Assembly: GCF_902806475.1 (NCBI RefSeq)
Contig: NZ_CADCWS010000020.1
Location: forward strand, 1-33,395
From: Candidatus Frankia nodulisporulans
GTDB taxonomy: Bacteria; Actinomycetota; Actinomycetes; Frankiales; Frankiaceae
Direction of reading: 5' to 3'
DNA length: 33,395 nucleotides
Shown here: positions 8,085 through 16,016 of the stretch, piece by piece
Position numbering within the stretch: position 1 is the stretch's first letter
Layout: every line of letters starts with the position of its first letter
The notes under the pieces: model-generated
Database searches by the model: none
What the model was told of the DNA's origin: nothing
What the model saw: only the letters and a program-made list of their open reading frames with translations
Translations under genes and position numbers: made by a program

Positions 8085-9449
8085 TCACGCACCGGTCGCC
8101 GGGGTCAGCGCAGGACGCGGCTCAGCTCGATCGGCGCCGGCCGGCCGAACACGGCACGCCGCCGGCCGAGGGTCCGAGGATGAGAGGGTCCGAGGATGAG
8201 AGGGTCCGAGAATCATGCCGGCGCCGAGGGTGGTGCCGGTGACCTCGTCGATGAGCAGCACGCTGCCCGTCGTGCGGTTGCGGCGGTAGGGGTCGTAGCA
8301 CAACGGGGACGTCGTGCGCAGCGCGATCCGTCCGATGTCGTTGAGGCCCAGGGTGTCGATGGTCTCGTCCCGGTGCAGGGTGTCGATGTCGACGCGGTAG
8401 GAGATGTCGGTGACCATCGCCCGCACCGAGCGGGTGGTGTGCTTGACGCCGATCCGGGCCCGGCGACGCAGCGGCGCGTCCACCATCCAGGACACCATCA
8501 GGTTGATGTCCTGGCCGACCGTGGGCTGGTTGTTCGGGCGGGCGATCAGGTCGCCGCGGGAGACGTCCAGGTCGTCCTCGAGGCGCACGGTCACCGACAT
8601 GGGCGGGAACGCCTCGTCGACCGGGCCGTCGAAGCTGTCGATCCCGGCGACCCGCGTGGTCAGACCCGAGGGCAGCACGATGACGTCGTCGCCGGGCTTG
8701 AGCACACCGCCGGCGACCTGCCCCGCGTAGCCGCGGTAGTCGGGTAGTTCCTCGCTGCGGGGACGCACCACCCACTGCACCGGGAACCGGACGTCGATGA
8801 GGTTGCGGTCGGAGGCGATGTGCAGCTCCTCCAGATGGTGCAGCAGCGAACTGCCGTCGTACCAGGGGGTGCTGGGCGAACGCGAGACGACGTTGTCGCC
8901 ACTGAGCGCCGAGACCGGGATCGCGGTGACGTCGACGATCTCGAGCTTCGCCGCGAAATGCCGGAACTCCTCCTTGATCTTCTCGAAGATCTCCCGGTCG
9001 AAGTCGACGAGGTCCATCTTGTTCACGCACAGCACCAGGTGCGGAACCTGCAGCAGGGAGGCGAGGAAGGCGTGCCGGCGGGTCTGTTCGACCACACCCT
9101 TACGGGCGTCGACGAGCAGCAACGCGAGGTCCGCGGTCGAGGCGCCGGTGACCATGTTGCGGGTGTACTGCACGTGCCCGGGCGTGTCGGCGAGGATGAA
9201 CGACCGCCGGGGGGTCGCGAAGTAGCGGTAGGCGACATCGATGGTGATGCCCTGCTCACGTTCGGCGCGCAGGCCGTCGGTGAGCAGCGCCAGGTCGACG
9301 TAGCCGTCGCCGCGTTCCCGACTGGTCCGCTCGACCGCCGCCAACTGGTCGGTGAACAGGGACTTCGTGTCGTAGAGCAGCCGGCCGATCAGCGTCGACT
9401 TGCCGTCGTCGACGGATCCGGCGGTCGCCACGCGCAGCAGCTCGGCCAT
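8085..9449 (-). CDS. cysN: Sulfate adenylyltransferase subunit 1 (GTPase)
   Basis: Regulatory GTPase of the CysDN ATP sulfurylase, which makes adenosine 5'-phosphosulfate from ATP and sulfate. It has 454 residues with elongation-factor-like G motifs: GSVDDGKS (11-18), DTPGH (88-92) and NKMD (143-146), followed by beta-barrel domains. The conserved family ending GAGMI falls at 409-413. The remaining 41 residues are a low-complexity, Pro/Arg-rich tail encoded partly by a 16-bp tandem repeat (8168-8213) and not typical of the family. The ATG overlaps the cysD stop by one base (TGATG), so the two subunits are translationally coupled. There is no CysC fusion at the C-terminus; the kinase is the separate divergent gene at 11376. 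Confidence 0.95.
   Translation of the reverse strand: MAELLRVATAGSVDDGKSTLIGRLLYDTKSLFTDQLAAVERTSRERGDGYVDLALLTDGLRAEREQGITIDVAYRYFATPRRSFILADTPGHVQYTRNMVTGASTADLALLLVDARKGVVEQTRRHAFLASLLQVPHLVLCVNKMDLVDFDREIFEKIKEEFRHFAAKLEIVDVTAIPVSALSGDNVVSRSPSTPWYDGSSLLHHLEELHIASDRNLIDVRFPVQWVVRPRSEELPDYRGYAGQVAGGVLKPGDDVIVLPSGLTTRVAGIDSFDGPVDEAFPPMSVTVRLEDDLDVSRGDLIARPNNQPTVGQDINLMVSWMVDAPLRRRARIGVKHTTRSVRAMVTDISYRVDIDTLHRDETIDTLGLNDIGRIALRTTSPLCYDPYRRNRTTGSVLLIDEVTGTTLGAGMILGPSHPRTLSSSDPRPAACRVRPAGADRAEPRPALTPATGA
8168..8213 (-). repeat. 16-bp tandem repeat in the 3' end of cysN
   Basis: Nearly three copies of GAGGGTCCGAGGATGA (plus strand) lie at 8168-8183, 8184-8199 and 8200-8213, the last with one mismatch. 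The period is not a multiple of three, so gain or loss of one copy would change the frame of the cysN tail. Confidence 0.9.
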
Positions 9450-10363
9450 CAGAAGTACCCCTCCCGCTTGCGGTCCTCCATGGCGGCCTCGCTGACCCGG
9501 TCATCGGCGCGGGTGGCACCACGTTCGGTGATCCTGGTCGCCGCGACCTCGACGATGACCTCCTCGGGCGTGCGCGCCGTCGACTCGACCGCACCGGTGC
9601 AGGTGATGTCACCGACCGTCCGGTAGCGGATGCGGCGGGGCACGGCGGTCTCGCCGGGGCGGGGCAGCGTCAGCGGTGTGACCGCGAGCAGCATGCCGTC
9701 GCGCTCGACGACGTCGCGGCTGTGCGCGTAGTAGATCGAGGGGATCTCGAGGCGCTCCTGGGCGATGTAACGCCAGATGTCGAGCTCGGTCCAGTTCGAC
9801 AGCGGGAACACCCGGATGTGCTCGCCGGGCCGGTGCCGGCCGTTGTACAGCGACCACAGCTCGGGACGCTGGTTCTTCGGGTCCCACTGGCCGAACTCGT
9901 CGCGGAAGGAGTACACCCGCTCCTTGGCCCGGGCCTTCTCCTCGTCGCGGCGCGCGCCACCGAAGACCGCGTCGAACCGGTTGTCGGCGATCGCGTCGAG
10001 CAGCACCGGGGTCTGCAACTGGTTGCGGGACGCGCCCGGGCGGGTGTCCTCGGTCAGCGTGCCGGCGTCGATCGCGGCCTGCACGGACGCGACGATCAGG
10101 CGGGCGCCGAGCTCCTTGGCGCGATGGTCGCGGAACGCGAGCACCTCGTCGAAGTTGTGCCCGGTGTCGATGTGCAGCAGCGGGAACGGCAGCTTCGCGG
10201 GCCAGAACGCCTTCTCCGCCACCCGCAGCATGACGATCGAGTCCTTGCCGCCGCTGAACAGCAACGCGGGACGCTCGAACTCGGCCGCGACCTCACGGAA
10301 GATGTGGATCGCTTCGGCCTCGATCATCTGCAGATGGGTGAGCTCGTAACCCCTGACAGGCAC
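9449..10363 (-). CDS. cysD: Sulfate adenylyltransferase subunit 2
   Basis: Catalytic subunit of ATP sulfurylase, forming APS together with CysN. The PP-loop ATP-pyrophosphatase motif SGGKDS is at 37-42. Other typical stretches are HIDTGHNFDE, VFGGARRDEEKARAKER, and PLSNWTELDIW. GTG 10363 is chosen: it gives 304 residues, close to the usual 302, begins just before the family's conserved ELTHL..EAEAIHI, and has GAGGGG seven bases upstream. An upstream in-frame GTG at 10456 would add 31 unconserved residues. A TAGTTT at 10398-10403 (minus strand) could be its -10 box. It lies 170 bp after cysQ in the same direction and overlaps cysN. Confidence 0.95.
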   Translation of the reverse strand: MPVRGYELTHLQMIEAEAIHIFREVAAEFERPALLFSGGKDSIVMLRVAEKAFWPAKLPFPLLHIDTGHNFDEVLAFRDHRAKELGARLIVASVQAAIDAGTLTEDTRPGASRNQLQTPVLLDAIADNRFDAVFGGARRDEEKARAKERVYSFRDEFGQWDPKNQRPELWSLYNGRHRPGEHIRVFPLSNWTELDIWRYIAQERLEIPSIYYAHSRDVVERDGMLLAVTPLTLPRPGETAVPRRIRYRTVGDITCTGAVESTARTPEEVIVEVAATRITERGATRADDRVSEAAMEDRKREGYF

Positions 10364-10533
10364 GCGGATACCCCTCGTCGAGCCGGTGTATCCGTCCAAA
10401 CTAGCCGACCCCAGCGTCCGTAGGCTGGTTTCGCCACCGTTAAGCAGCTCACCCACGTCACACGGGTGTCACCGGACTCTCACCGGTCACACTCCGATCA
10501 CCCGGTGACTCGCCCGGCGGCTCATCCGGGAGC

Positions 10534-11358
10534 TCATCCGGCGGCGGCGATGGCCGCGAGCACGGCCGTGGCCAGCGGCGCCGTACAGATGACCAGGTCC
10601 GGTAGCAGTGGGTCGGGCTGGTTGTAGCGCAGCGCCGAGCCGTCGAGGCGGCTGGTGTGCAGGCCGGCCGCCCTGGCCACGGCCACGGGCGCGGCGGAGT
10701 CCCATTCGTACTGACCCCCGGCGTGCAGGTAGATCTCGGCCTGACCGCGGATGACCGCGCCGGCCTTCGCACCCGCCGACCCCATCGGCACGATCGTCGC
10801 CCCCAGCGCCTCGGCGACCTGGGTGACCAACAGCGGGGCTCGGGTGCGACTGGCCACGATCCGCGGCGGGCTCACCACCGGCCGGGTCGGCGGCACGCCG
10901 CCGGCAGCGGCAGCGGGCAGCGTGATGCCCAGCGCCGGCAGCGCGACCGCGCCGCAGACGAGCTCACCGCGTTCCCACAACGCGACGTGGACAGCCCAGT
11001 CCGCGCGGCCGGGCTCGGCGAACTCGCGGGTGCCGTCAAGCGGATCGACGATCCACACGCGTTCGGCGGCCAGCCGCGCCGGGTCGTCCACACCCTCCTC
11101 GGACAGCACCGCGTCCAGCGGCCGGTGGCGGGCCAGAGCCCGGGCCAGCAGCTGGTGCGAGCGGGCGTCCCCGGCGTCGCGCAGCGTGGCGGGTTCGGCG
11201 AACCCCACCTCGTCGCGGATCCTGAGCAGAAGTTTGCCGGCATCCGTGGCCAAACGCCGGGCCAGGTCATTGTCGTCGAGTTCGTCGCTCGCGATGTCGA
11301 CGGGAACGCGAGCCGGCTGGCTGGTGTCGTCGGTGTTCATCGAAGGGGAGTCTGTCAC
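10534..11358 (-). CDS. cysQ: 3'(2'),5'-bisphosphate nucleotidase (CysQ-type inositol phosphatase fold)
   Basis: Removes the 3'-phosphate of PAP/PAPS, recycling the by-product of sulfotransfer and limiting PAPS. The 274-residue protein shows the metal sites of the IMPase superfamily: Glu87/Glu88 in SEEGVDD, Asp105 and Asp108 in WIVDPLDGTREF, and Asp220 in YEWDSAAPVAV. It could in principle act on inositol phosphates, but the cysDN and APS-kinase neighbours favour CysQ. The start is GTG 11358; an in-frame ATG at 11340 is possible, and neither has a good ribosome site. Only 17 bp separate its GTG from the GTG of the divergent kinase gene, so each promoter must lie close to, or inside, the other gene. 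Direct repeats of GCTCATCCGG occur at its 3' end (10520 and 10532). Confidence 0.88.
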   Translation of the reverse strand: MTDSPSMNTDDTSQPARVPVDIASDELDDNDLARRLATDAGKLLLRIRDEVGFAEPATLRDAGDARSHQLLARALARHRPLDAVLSEEGVDDPARLAAERVWIVDPLDGTREFAEPGRADWAVHVALWERGELVCGAVALPALGITLPAAAAGGVPPTRPVVSPPRIVASRTRAPLLVTQVAEALGATIVPMGSAGAKAGAVIRGQAEIYLHAGGQYEWDSAAPVAVARAAGLHTSRLDGSALRYNQPDPLLPDLVICTAPLATAVLAAIAAAG

Positions 11359-11361
11359 CCG

Positions 11362-11376
11362 CTACGGTCGCGAGTG
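11362..11376 (+). promoter_or_regulatory. Candidate leaderless promoter (-10) of cysC
   Basis: TACGGT at 11363-11368 is followed by 7 nt and then GTG 11376, matching the TANNNT-N6-8-start layout of leaderless actinobacterial mRNAs. No good -35 box is seen, and there is no ribosome site. Confidence 0.35.
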
Positions 11377-13301
11377 TGAGTGCCACCTCTGCTCCGAATC
11401 CTGATCGTCACGTCGTCTCCCCGACGGACCCCGCCGCGGGCTCGACCGGGTCCGCGGGCCATGCCGCGGCGTCCGCCGGCGGTGATCCGCTGCTGACGCT
11501 GGTCGGCCCGGCCCGGGCGGCCGAGCTGACCTCGGCCTCCCGGGACTGGTCGTCGCTGACCCTCACGCCGGCGCAGCTCGCCGGGCTCGAGCTGCTGCTC
11601 GTGGGCGCCTACGGCCCGCATCCCGGCTACCCGGCGCAGGACGAGGTGGCCGGGGTCCCGGTGCCGACCCTGATCGTCCCGACCGGTCTCGACCCGACAC
11701 CGCAGGTGCCGGCGCCCGGGTCGAGCGTCGCGCTGCGCGACGCCGAGGGCGTGATGATCGCAGCCCTGCACGTGGGGGCGACGATACCGGTGCCGGGTAC
11801 GGCGCAGGGTGGTACGGCGCAGGGTGGTACGGGGCCGGTACGCCTCGTCGGTGAGCTCGAGGGCATCCGGCTGCCGCATCACCCCGACCATCCGGACCTG
11901 CGGCTCACCCCGGACCAGCTGCGCGCGGAACTACGGGCCCGGGGCTGGATCGGCCCCCAGGTCGGCGAGGGTGCCGCGTGGGCGGTGTGGGCCGACGGTC
12001 TGCTGCACACCGCGGACGTCGGACGCATCCGGGCGCTGACCCGGCAGGGCAAACGCTGCGTCGTGCTCGCCCCGGTCGGTGGGGCCGACCCGGCGGACGC
12101 CCGCCACCATCTGCGGGTGCGCTGCCTGCTGGCGGCGCTGGACGCCGTCGACGCGCCGCTGCGCGCCTCCGAGGCGACGCTCGCCTCCGAGGCGGTGGCC
12201 TCCGACGCCCTGGGCACCGGGGGGTCGGGGCGCCACCGTGAGCCGACGCCCGACCCCTACCGTCGGCCCGCGCCCGGTGATGCGACGCGCGGCCGGCGCA
12301 GCCTGCTCGTGCTCGTCCCCGCGCTGCCCTCGCCGCTGCTGGTGGCGCCGCGTGAGCCGGGCCTGAGCGCGACGGTCCTGAGCGGGCCGGCCAGCACCGG
12401 GGCCACCGCCGGCGCTGCCACCGCTGGCGGCAACGGGGACGGCGTCCCGACACCCGGCCAGGATGGCGCCGGTGTCGACGCCGAACCCGGCGCGGCCCGC
12501 GATCTCGGCACCCCGGTCAACCCTGGCACACCGGTCGACCTTGGCCTGGAGGCGGCCGAACTGTCCCGGCTCACCGCCGAGCGGGCCCAACTGGCCAGCG
12601 CCTACGGTCTGACCGGCAGCCTGACCGGTCCGGCGATCGGCGCCCCGGGGCGCGACGAGCTCGCCTCGCTGCTCGACAGCGGTGGGCCGATTCCCGCCGA
12701 GCTCACCCCGCCGACGGTGGCCGCCGAACTGACCCGGGCGGTGCCGCCGCGGCTGCGGCGGGGGCTGACGGTCCTGTTCACCGGACTGTCCGGCTCCGGC
12801 AAGTCGACGCTGGCCGGTCTGCTGGTCTGCCGGTTGCTCGAGGAGGGCGGGCGCCGGGTGACCCTGTTGGACGGGGATGTGGTGCGCACCCATCTGTCGA
12901 AGGGCCTCGGCTTCGACCGCGCCGACCGGGACACCAACGTGCGCCGGATCGGGTTCGTCGCGGCGCAGGTCGCCGGGGCGGGAGGCACCGCGGTGTGCGC
13001 GCCGATCGCCCCCTACGCCGAGGTGCGCGCCGAGGTACGGGCGATGGTCCGCGCGGCCGGCGGGGGCTTCGTGCTCGTCCATGTGGCGACGCCGGTCGAG
13101 GTGTGCGAGGCCCGTGACCGCAAGGGTCTGTACGCCAAGGCCCGGGCCGGGGTGATCCCCGCGTTCACCGGTGTCTCGGACCCGTACGAGGTGCCCCAGG
13201 ACGCCGACGTCACCGTCGACACCGCCCGGCTCTCACCCGAGGAGTCCGTCGACCGGGTGCTCGACCATCTGCGCCTGGCCGGCTGGCTCGCCGCCGACTG
13301 A
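11376..13301 (+). CDS. cysC: Adenylylsulfate kinase with a degenerate N-terminal ATP-sulfurylase-like domain
   Basis: The C-terminal ~190 residues are a complete APS kinase: P-loop GLSGSGKS (470-477), LLDGDVVRTHL, and the lid region KGLYAKARAGVIPAFTGVSDPYE. They make PAPS from the APS supplied by CysDN. The first ~250 residues follow the pattern of dissimilatory-type ATP sulfurylase: LTPAQLAGLELLLVGAY, then VALRDAEGVMIAALHV, then LTPDQLRAELRARGW. However, the QxRNxxHRxH-type active-site motif expected after this last stretch is missing, so the domain is probably catalytically dead. A 100-residue Gly/Ala/Pro linker precedes a short helical piece and the kinase. At 641 residues it is much longer than a plain CysC (about 200). 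A 15-bp repeat at 11796-11832 adds GTAQG units. Confidence 0.88.
   Translation: MSATSAPNPDRHVVSPTDPAAGSTGSAGHAAASAGGDPLLTLVGPARAAELTSASRDWSSLTLTPAQLAGLELLLVGAYGPHPGYPAQDEVAGVPVPTLIVPTGLDPTPQVPAPGSSVALRDAEGVMIAALHVGATIPVPGTAQGGTAQGGTGPVRLVGELEGIRLPHHPDHPDLRLTPDQLRAELRARGWIGPQVGEGAAWAVWADGLLHTADVGRIRALTRQGKRCVVLAPVGGADPADARHHLRVRCLLAALDAVDAPLRASEATLASEAVASDALGTGGSGRHREPTPDPYRRPAPGDATRGRRSLLVLVPALPSPLLVAPREPGLSATVLSGPASTGATAGAATAGGNGDGVPTPGQDGAGVDAEPGAARDLGTPVNPGTPVDLGLEAAELSRLTAERAQLASAYGLTGSLTGPAIGAPGRDELASLLDSGGPIPAELTPPTVAAELTRAVPPRLRRGLTVLFTGLSGSGKSTLAGLLVCRLLEEGGRRVTLLDGDVVRTHLSKGLGFDRADRDTNVRRIGFVAAQVAGAGGTAVCAPIAPYAEVRAEVRAMVRAAGGGFVLVHVATPVEVCEARDRKGLYAKARAGVIPAFTGVSDPYEVPQDADVTVDTARLSPEESVDRVLDHLRLAGWLAAD
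11796..11832 (+). repeat. 15-bp in-frame repeat in cysC
   Basis: GGTACGGCGCAGGGT occurs at 11796-11810 and 11811-11825, followed by a partial third copy. It encodes GTAQG repeats in the degenerate sulfurylase-like domain, where a surface loop would be expected. Confidence 0.85.
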
Positions 13302-13304
13302 ACT

Positions 13305-13341
13305 CGGGCGCCGACCCGACAGGAGGGGTGTCCGGCGCCCG
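13305..13341. terminator. Hairpin between convergent cysC and sugar-transferase genes
   Basis: A 9-bp perfect inverted repeat (CGGGCGCCG at 13305-13313, CGGCGCCCG at 13333-13341) surrounds an inner ACCC/GGGT pairing. It starts 3 bp after the cysC stop and lies 18 bp from the stop of the opposing gene, so it can act as a two-way terminator. No U-tract is present. Confidence 0.45.
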
Positions 13342-13358
13342 GGCGGCGAGCCGGCGGA

Positions 13359-15146
13359 TCAGTAGGCGCCCTCGCGGCGCAGCACGGCGAAGACGGTGCG
13401 CCACAGGATGACGAAGTCCATCGCCAACGACCAGTTCTCCACGTAGCGCAGGTCCAGGCGCACCGACTCGTCCCATTCGAGGTCGGAGCGGCCACTGATC
13501 TGCCACAGGCCGGTCAGACCCGGTTTGACCATGAGGCGGCGGTGCACGTCGTCCTCGTAGCGGGCGACCTCGCTGGGCAGCGGTGGGCGCGGACCGACCA
13601 GCGACATGGTGCCGTTGAGCACGTTGAACAGCTGCGGCAGCTCGTCCAGCGACCATTTGCGCAGGAACTTGCCGGCCCGGGTGATGCGCGGGTCGTCACG
13701 CATCTTGAACAGCAGTCCCTCGCCCCGCTCGTTGTGCGACTCGAGGTCGGCCTTGCGGGCCTCGGCGTCGATGTACATCGACCGGAACTTGAACATCGTG
13801 AAGTGCTCGCCGCCGCGGCCGACCCGGATCTGCTTGAACAGCGCCGGACCACGGCTGGTGAGGCGCACCGCGAGGCCGAGACCGAGCAGCAGCGGCGAGA
13901 ACAGCAGGATCACCGTTATGGCGACGAAGCGGTCGAACACGCCCTTCATCACCCGCCGGGTGCCGGACAGTTCCGGTTCCTCGATGTGCAGCAGCGGCAG
14001 CCCGGCCACCGGCCGGATCGAGATCCGCGGGCCGGTCACATCGGTGAGTGCCGAGGAGACCAGCACGTCGACGTCGCTGCCCTCCAGCGTCCACAGCACC
14101 CGGCGCAGCGTCTCGCCGTCCATCTGCGGGCAGATCGCCACCGTGGTGGCGTGGGTGGCGCTGATCGCGGTGTGCAGGGTGTCGGAGGTGCCCACGATCG
14201 GCACGCCCAGCAGGTCGAAGCCGCTGCGTTCGGGACGGTCGTGGCTGTGCCGGCCGGGTGAGCGGTCCAGCACGACACCGACGGCGGCCCAGCCGGATGT
14301 CGGGTCCCGTTGGGCCAGTCGCACGAGGGTGGCCGCCGACTCGCCGGCCCCGACGACCAGAACCCGGTGCAGGCAGCGCCCGGAGCGACGCATCCGGTGC
14401 AGGATGCCGCGGCCGATCACCCGCCCGGCCACCGAGAAGACGGTGGCCGCCGGGAAGGCGATGAGCACGTAGCTTCGGGCGATCTCGGCCTTGGTGGCGT
14501 AGGAGGCGATGGCCACCGCGGCGGTGAGCCGGGCGGCGGAGTTCACCACCCGGCGGAACTCCTCCGAGCCGCCGCCGAGGAACCGGCTCTCGTAGGCCCG
14601 GTTGAGTGACATCGCCAGCACCCAGGCCAGCGGCAGCAGCACCGTCATCAGGATGTACGGCTTGATCGAGATCGGTTCGGTGTCGAAGCTGACCAGGTTG
14701 CCGAACCGGACGAAGAAGGCCAGGGCGGCGGCGAGCACACACGCCGCCGCGTCGAACCCGAGCAGCATCCGCACGTAGCGACGTTCCCAGTTGACCTGGG
14801 CCCGGTAGGCCAGCGCCGGGTCGCCGCCCGCCCGGGCGGCGCTGTGCCGCCCGACCGACGAGCCCAGCGACCCGGCGTTCGACCCGCGCCGGGAGCGACC
14901 ACCGCGCCCCTGACCCGGTACCCCGCCGGCCCCGTCGGGCGGCTCCGGTCCACCGGAGCCGCCATAGCCACCGGGACCGCCGAACCCGCCAGGATCGGCG
15001 GGCCCGCCCGGGCTCATGGGGCCGCTGGGATGTGCGCCGTCCGGCCCGTACTGCGGCCGTACCGGCGGGTACTGCACGCCGGTACCCTGGTCGTCGCGCG
15101 GCCGGGCGACGACGTTGGGGCCGCCCGAGCGCCGATTACCCGACAT
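13359..15146 (-). CDS. Polyprenyl-phosphate sugar-1-phosphate transferase (exopolysaccharide initiation)
   Basis: Membrane enzyme that moves a hexose-1-phosphate from a nucleotide sugar to a lipid carrier, starting exopolysaccharide or glycan repeat synthesis. Of 595 residues, the first ~110 are Gly/Pro/Arg-rich and cytoplasmic. Four or so hydrophobic segments follow, then a CoA-binding-like Rossmann region (VLVVGAGESAATLVRLAQ). A further membrane hairpin (FVAITVILLFSPLLLGLGLAV) leads into the bacterial sugar transferase domain with KFRSM, KWSLDELPQLFNVL, MSLVGPRPPLP and KPGLTGLWQISGR. ATG 15146 is chosen because GAGGTGA lies 8 nt upstream; GTG 15158 is an alternative. No other glycan gene is adjacent, so the sugar cannot be named. 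Confidence 0.9.
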   Translation of the reverse strand: MSGNRRSGGPNVVARPRDDQGTGVQYPPVRPQYGPDGAHPSGPMSPGGPADPGGFGGPGGYGGSGGPEPPDGAGGVPGQGRGGRSRRGSNAGSLGSSVGRHSAARAGGDPALAYRAQVNWERRYVRMLLGFDAAACVLAAALAFFVRFGNLVSFDTEPISIKPYILMTVLLPLAWVLAMSLNRAYESRFLGGGSEEFRRVVNSAARLTAAVAIASYATKAEIARSYVLIAFPAATVFSVAGRVIGRGILHRMRRSGRCLHRVLVVGAGESAATLVRLAQRDPTSGWAAVGVVLDRSPGRHSHDRPERSGFDLLGVPIVGTSDTLHTAISATHATTVAICPQMDGETLRRVLWTLEGSDVDVLVSSALTDVTGPRISIRPVAGLPLLHIEEPELSGTRRVMKGVFDRFVAITVILLFSPLLLGLGLAVRLTSRGPALFKQIRVGRGGEHFTMFKFRSMYIDAEARKADLESHNERGEGLLFKMRDDPRITRAGKFLRKWSLDELPQLFNVLNGTMSLVGPRPPLPSEVARYEDDVHRRLMVKPGLTGLWQISGRSDLEWDESVRLDLRYVENWSLAMDFVILWRTVFAVLRREGAY

Positions 15147-15744
15147 GGTGTCGGTCACCTCTGGACTAGTCCGGTTTGCGCCGGCTCGCAGTAGTTCGCG
15201 TTAACGTGTGACTCCCCCGCCGATCGCCCGTACCGCATCGACCGCCCGGCCTGGCGCGGTCGGTCTATCCCGTTCGATCGACGCGAGAACCTGTTCCGAC
15301 CGCCTCTGGCCGGGGGTCGCTCCGGCGGCGGCGAGCTCATCTTTCGGTGATGCATCGACCGGACCTCCAGCGCTCTTCCCCCGCCACTGAATGAGCCCCA
15401 CGGGCGGCACGAGGACGACTCGCACCCGCTCGCGGACCTGGGCCGCACGCCCGTGATCGTGACCCGGGCCGCCACGGCGGACCAGACCGAACACCTGGCA
15501 TGACCGGCGCCCTGCTCATGGGCAACGTTACCGGCCCTCTCAGGCCGAACCACCAGCGGGCGGATGGGGCCCCCACCCATTCGGGGCGCATGGATCGCCC
15601 GTTGCCACGGCGTCATCCGTCCGTTTGCGGCGACTCAAGGTAACAGAGATGGCGCCACGATCCGATAACTCGACGCAACCGGATTTCCGTGATTGCACTC
15701 TGGTCACGACATGCGGGGACCAGGAACCCGAGCGACACGCTGCG

Positions 15745-15817
15745 TATACAACGAGCGATGATTGTGCTACTGTGCGTCATGTTCCTGGGCGTGGCCGGGG
15801 AGCTTCCGGGCTCCTGA
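15745..15817 (+). promoter_or_regulatory. Promoter-like sequence before a 12-codon frame
   Basis: TATACA (15745-15750), 17 bp, then TACTGT (15768-15773) resembles a housekeeping promoter. An ATG follows 5 nt later at 15779, opening a frame of only 12 codons that ends at 15817. It could be a leaderless leader peptide or the start of a small RNA. The evidence is pattern only. Confidence 0.3.
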
Positions 15818-15902
15818 CCTCTGTGGGAGCGCGGACGCGACACCTGCCGTGGACCGTGGTCCGACCCGCACGACGGCGCACCACGAGCACGGCTACAGAA
15901 CG

Positions 15903-15947
15903 GTCGGCGTCTGCCGGACGGGTGGGGGCGCCCAGGCAGACGCCGAC
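15903..15947 (-). terminator. Strong hairpin downstream of hemQ
   Basis: A 13-bp perfect inverted repeat (left arm 15903-15915, right arm 15935-15947; core GGCGTCTGCC/GGCAGACGCC) has a 19-nt loop and lies 70 bp beyond the hemQ stop in the direction of transcription. It is the likely end of the hemE-hemY-hemQ unit. No U-tract. Confidence 0.6.
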
Positions 15948-16016
15948 TGCGTCAGGGGGCGGGCAGCCCCGCACCCGCGCGCGGCGACCGACTGTCCTCG
16001 CAGGTCAGCGGCCCTG

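Larger units (their letters stand above)
15159..16016. other. 858-bp intergenic region between the sugar-transferase gene and hemQ
   Basis: I see no convincing protein gene. A 97-codon minus-strand frame (15201-15494) has clearly lower third-position GC than the true genes and no family resemblance. The stretch 15640-15790 is less GC-rich than its surroundings and holds a promoter-like pair (15745-15773). The right end carries a 13-bp hairpin (15903-15947) suited to ending the heme operon, and a small GGACC/GGTCC hairpin near 15851. Part of the region is presumably the leader of the sugar-transferase gene. A small RNA is possible. Confidence 0.5.

Noticed and set aside
15201-15494. 97-codon minus-strand frame upstream of the sugar-transferase gene
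   Set aside because: Third-position GC is lower than in true genes here, there is no convincing ribosome site and no recognisable motif; it was left as intergenic.
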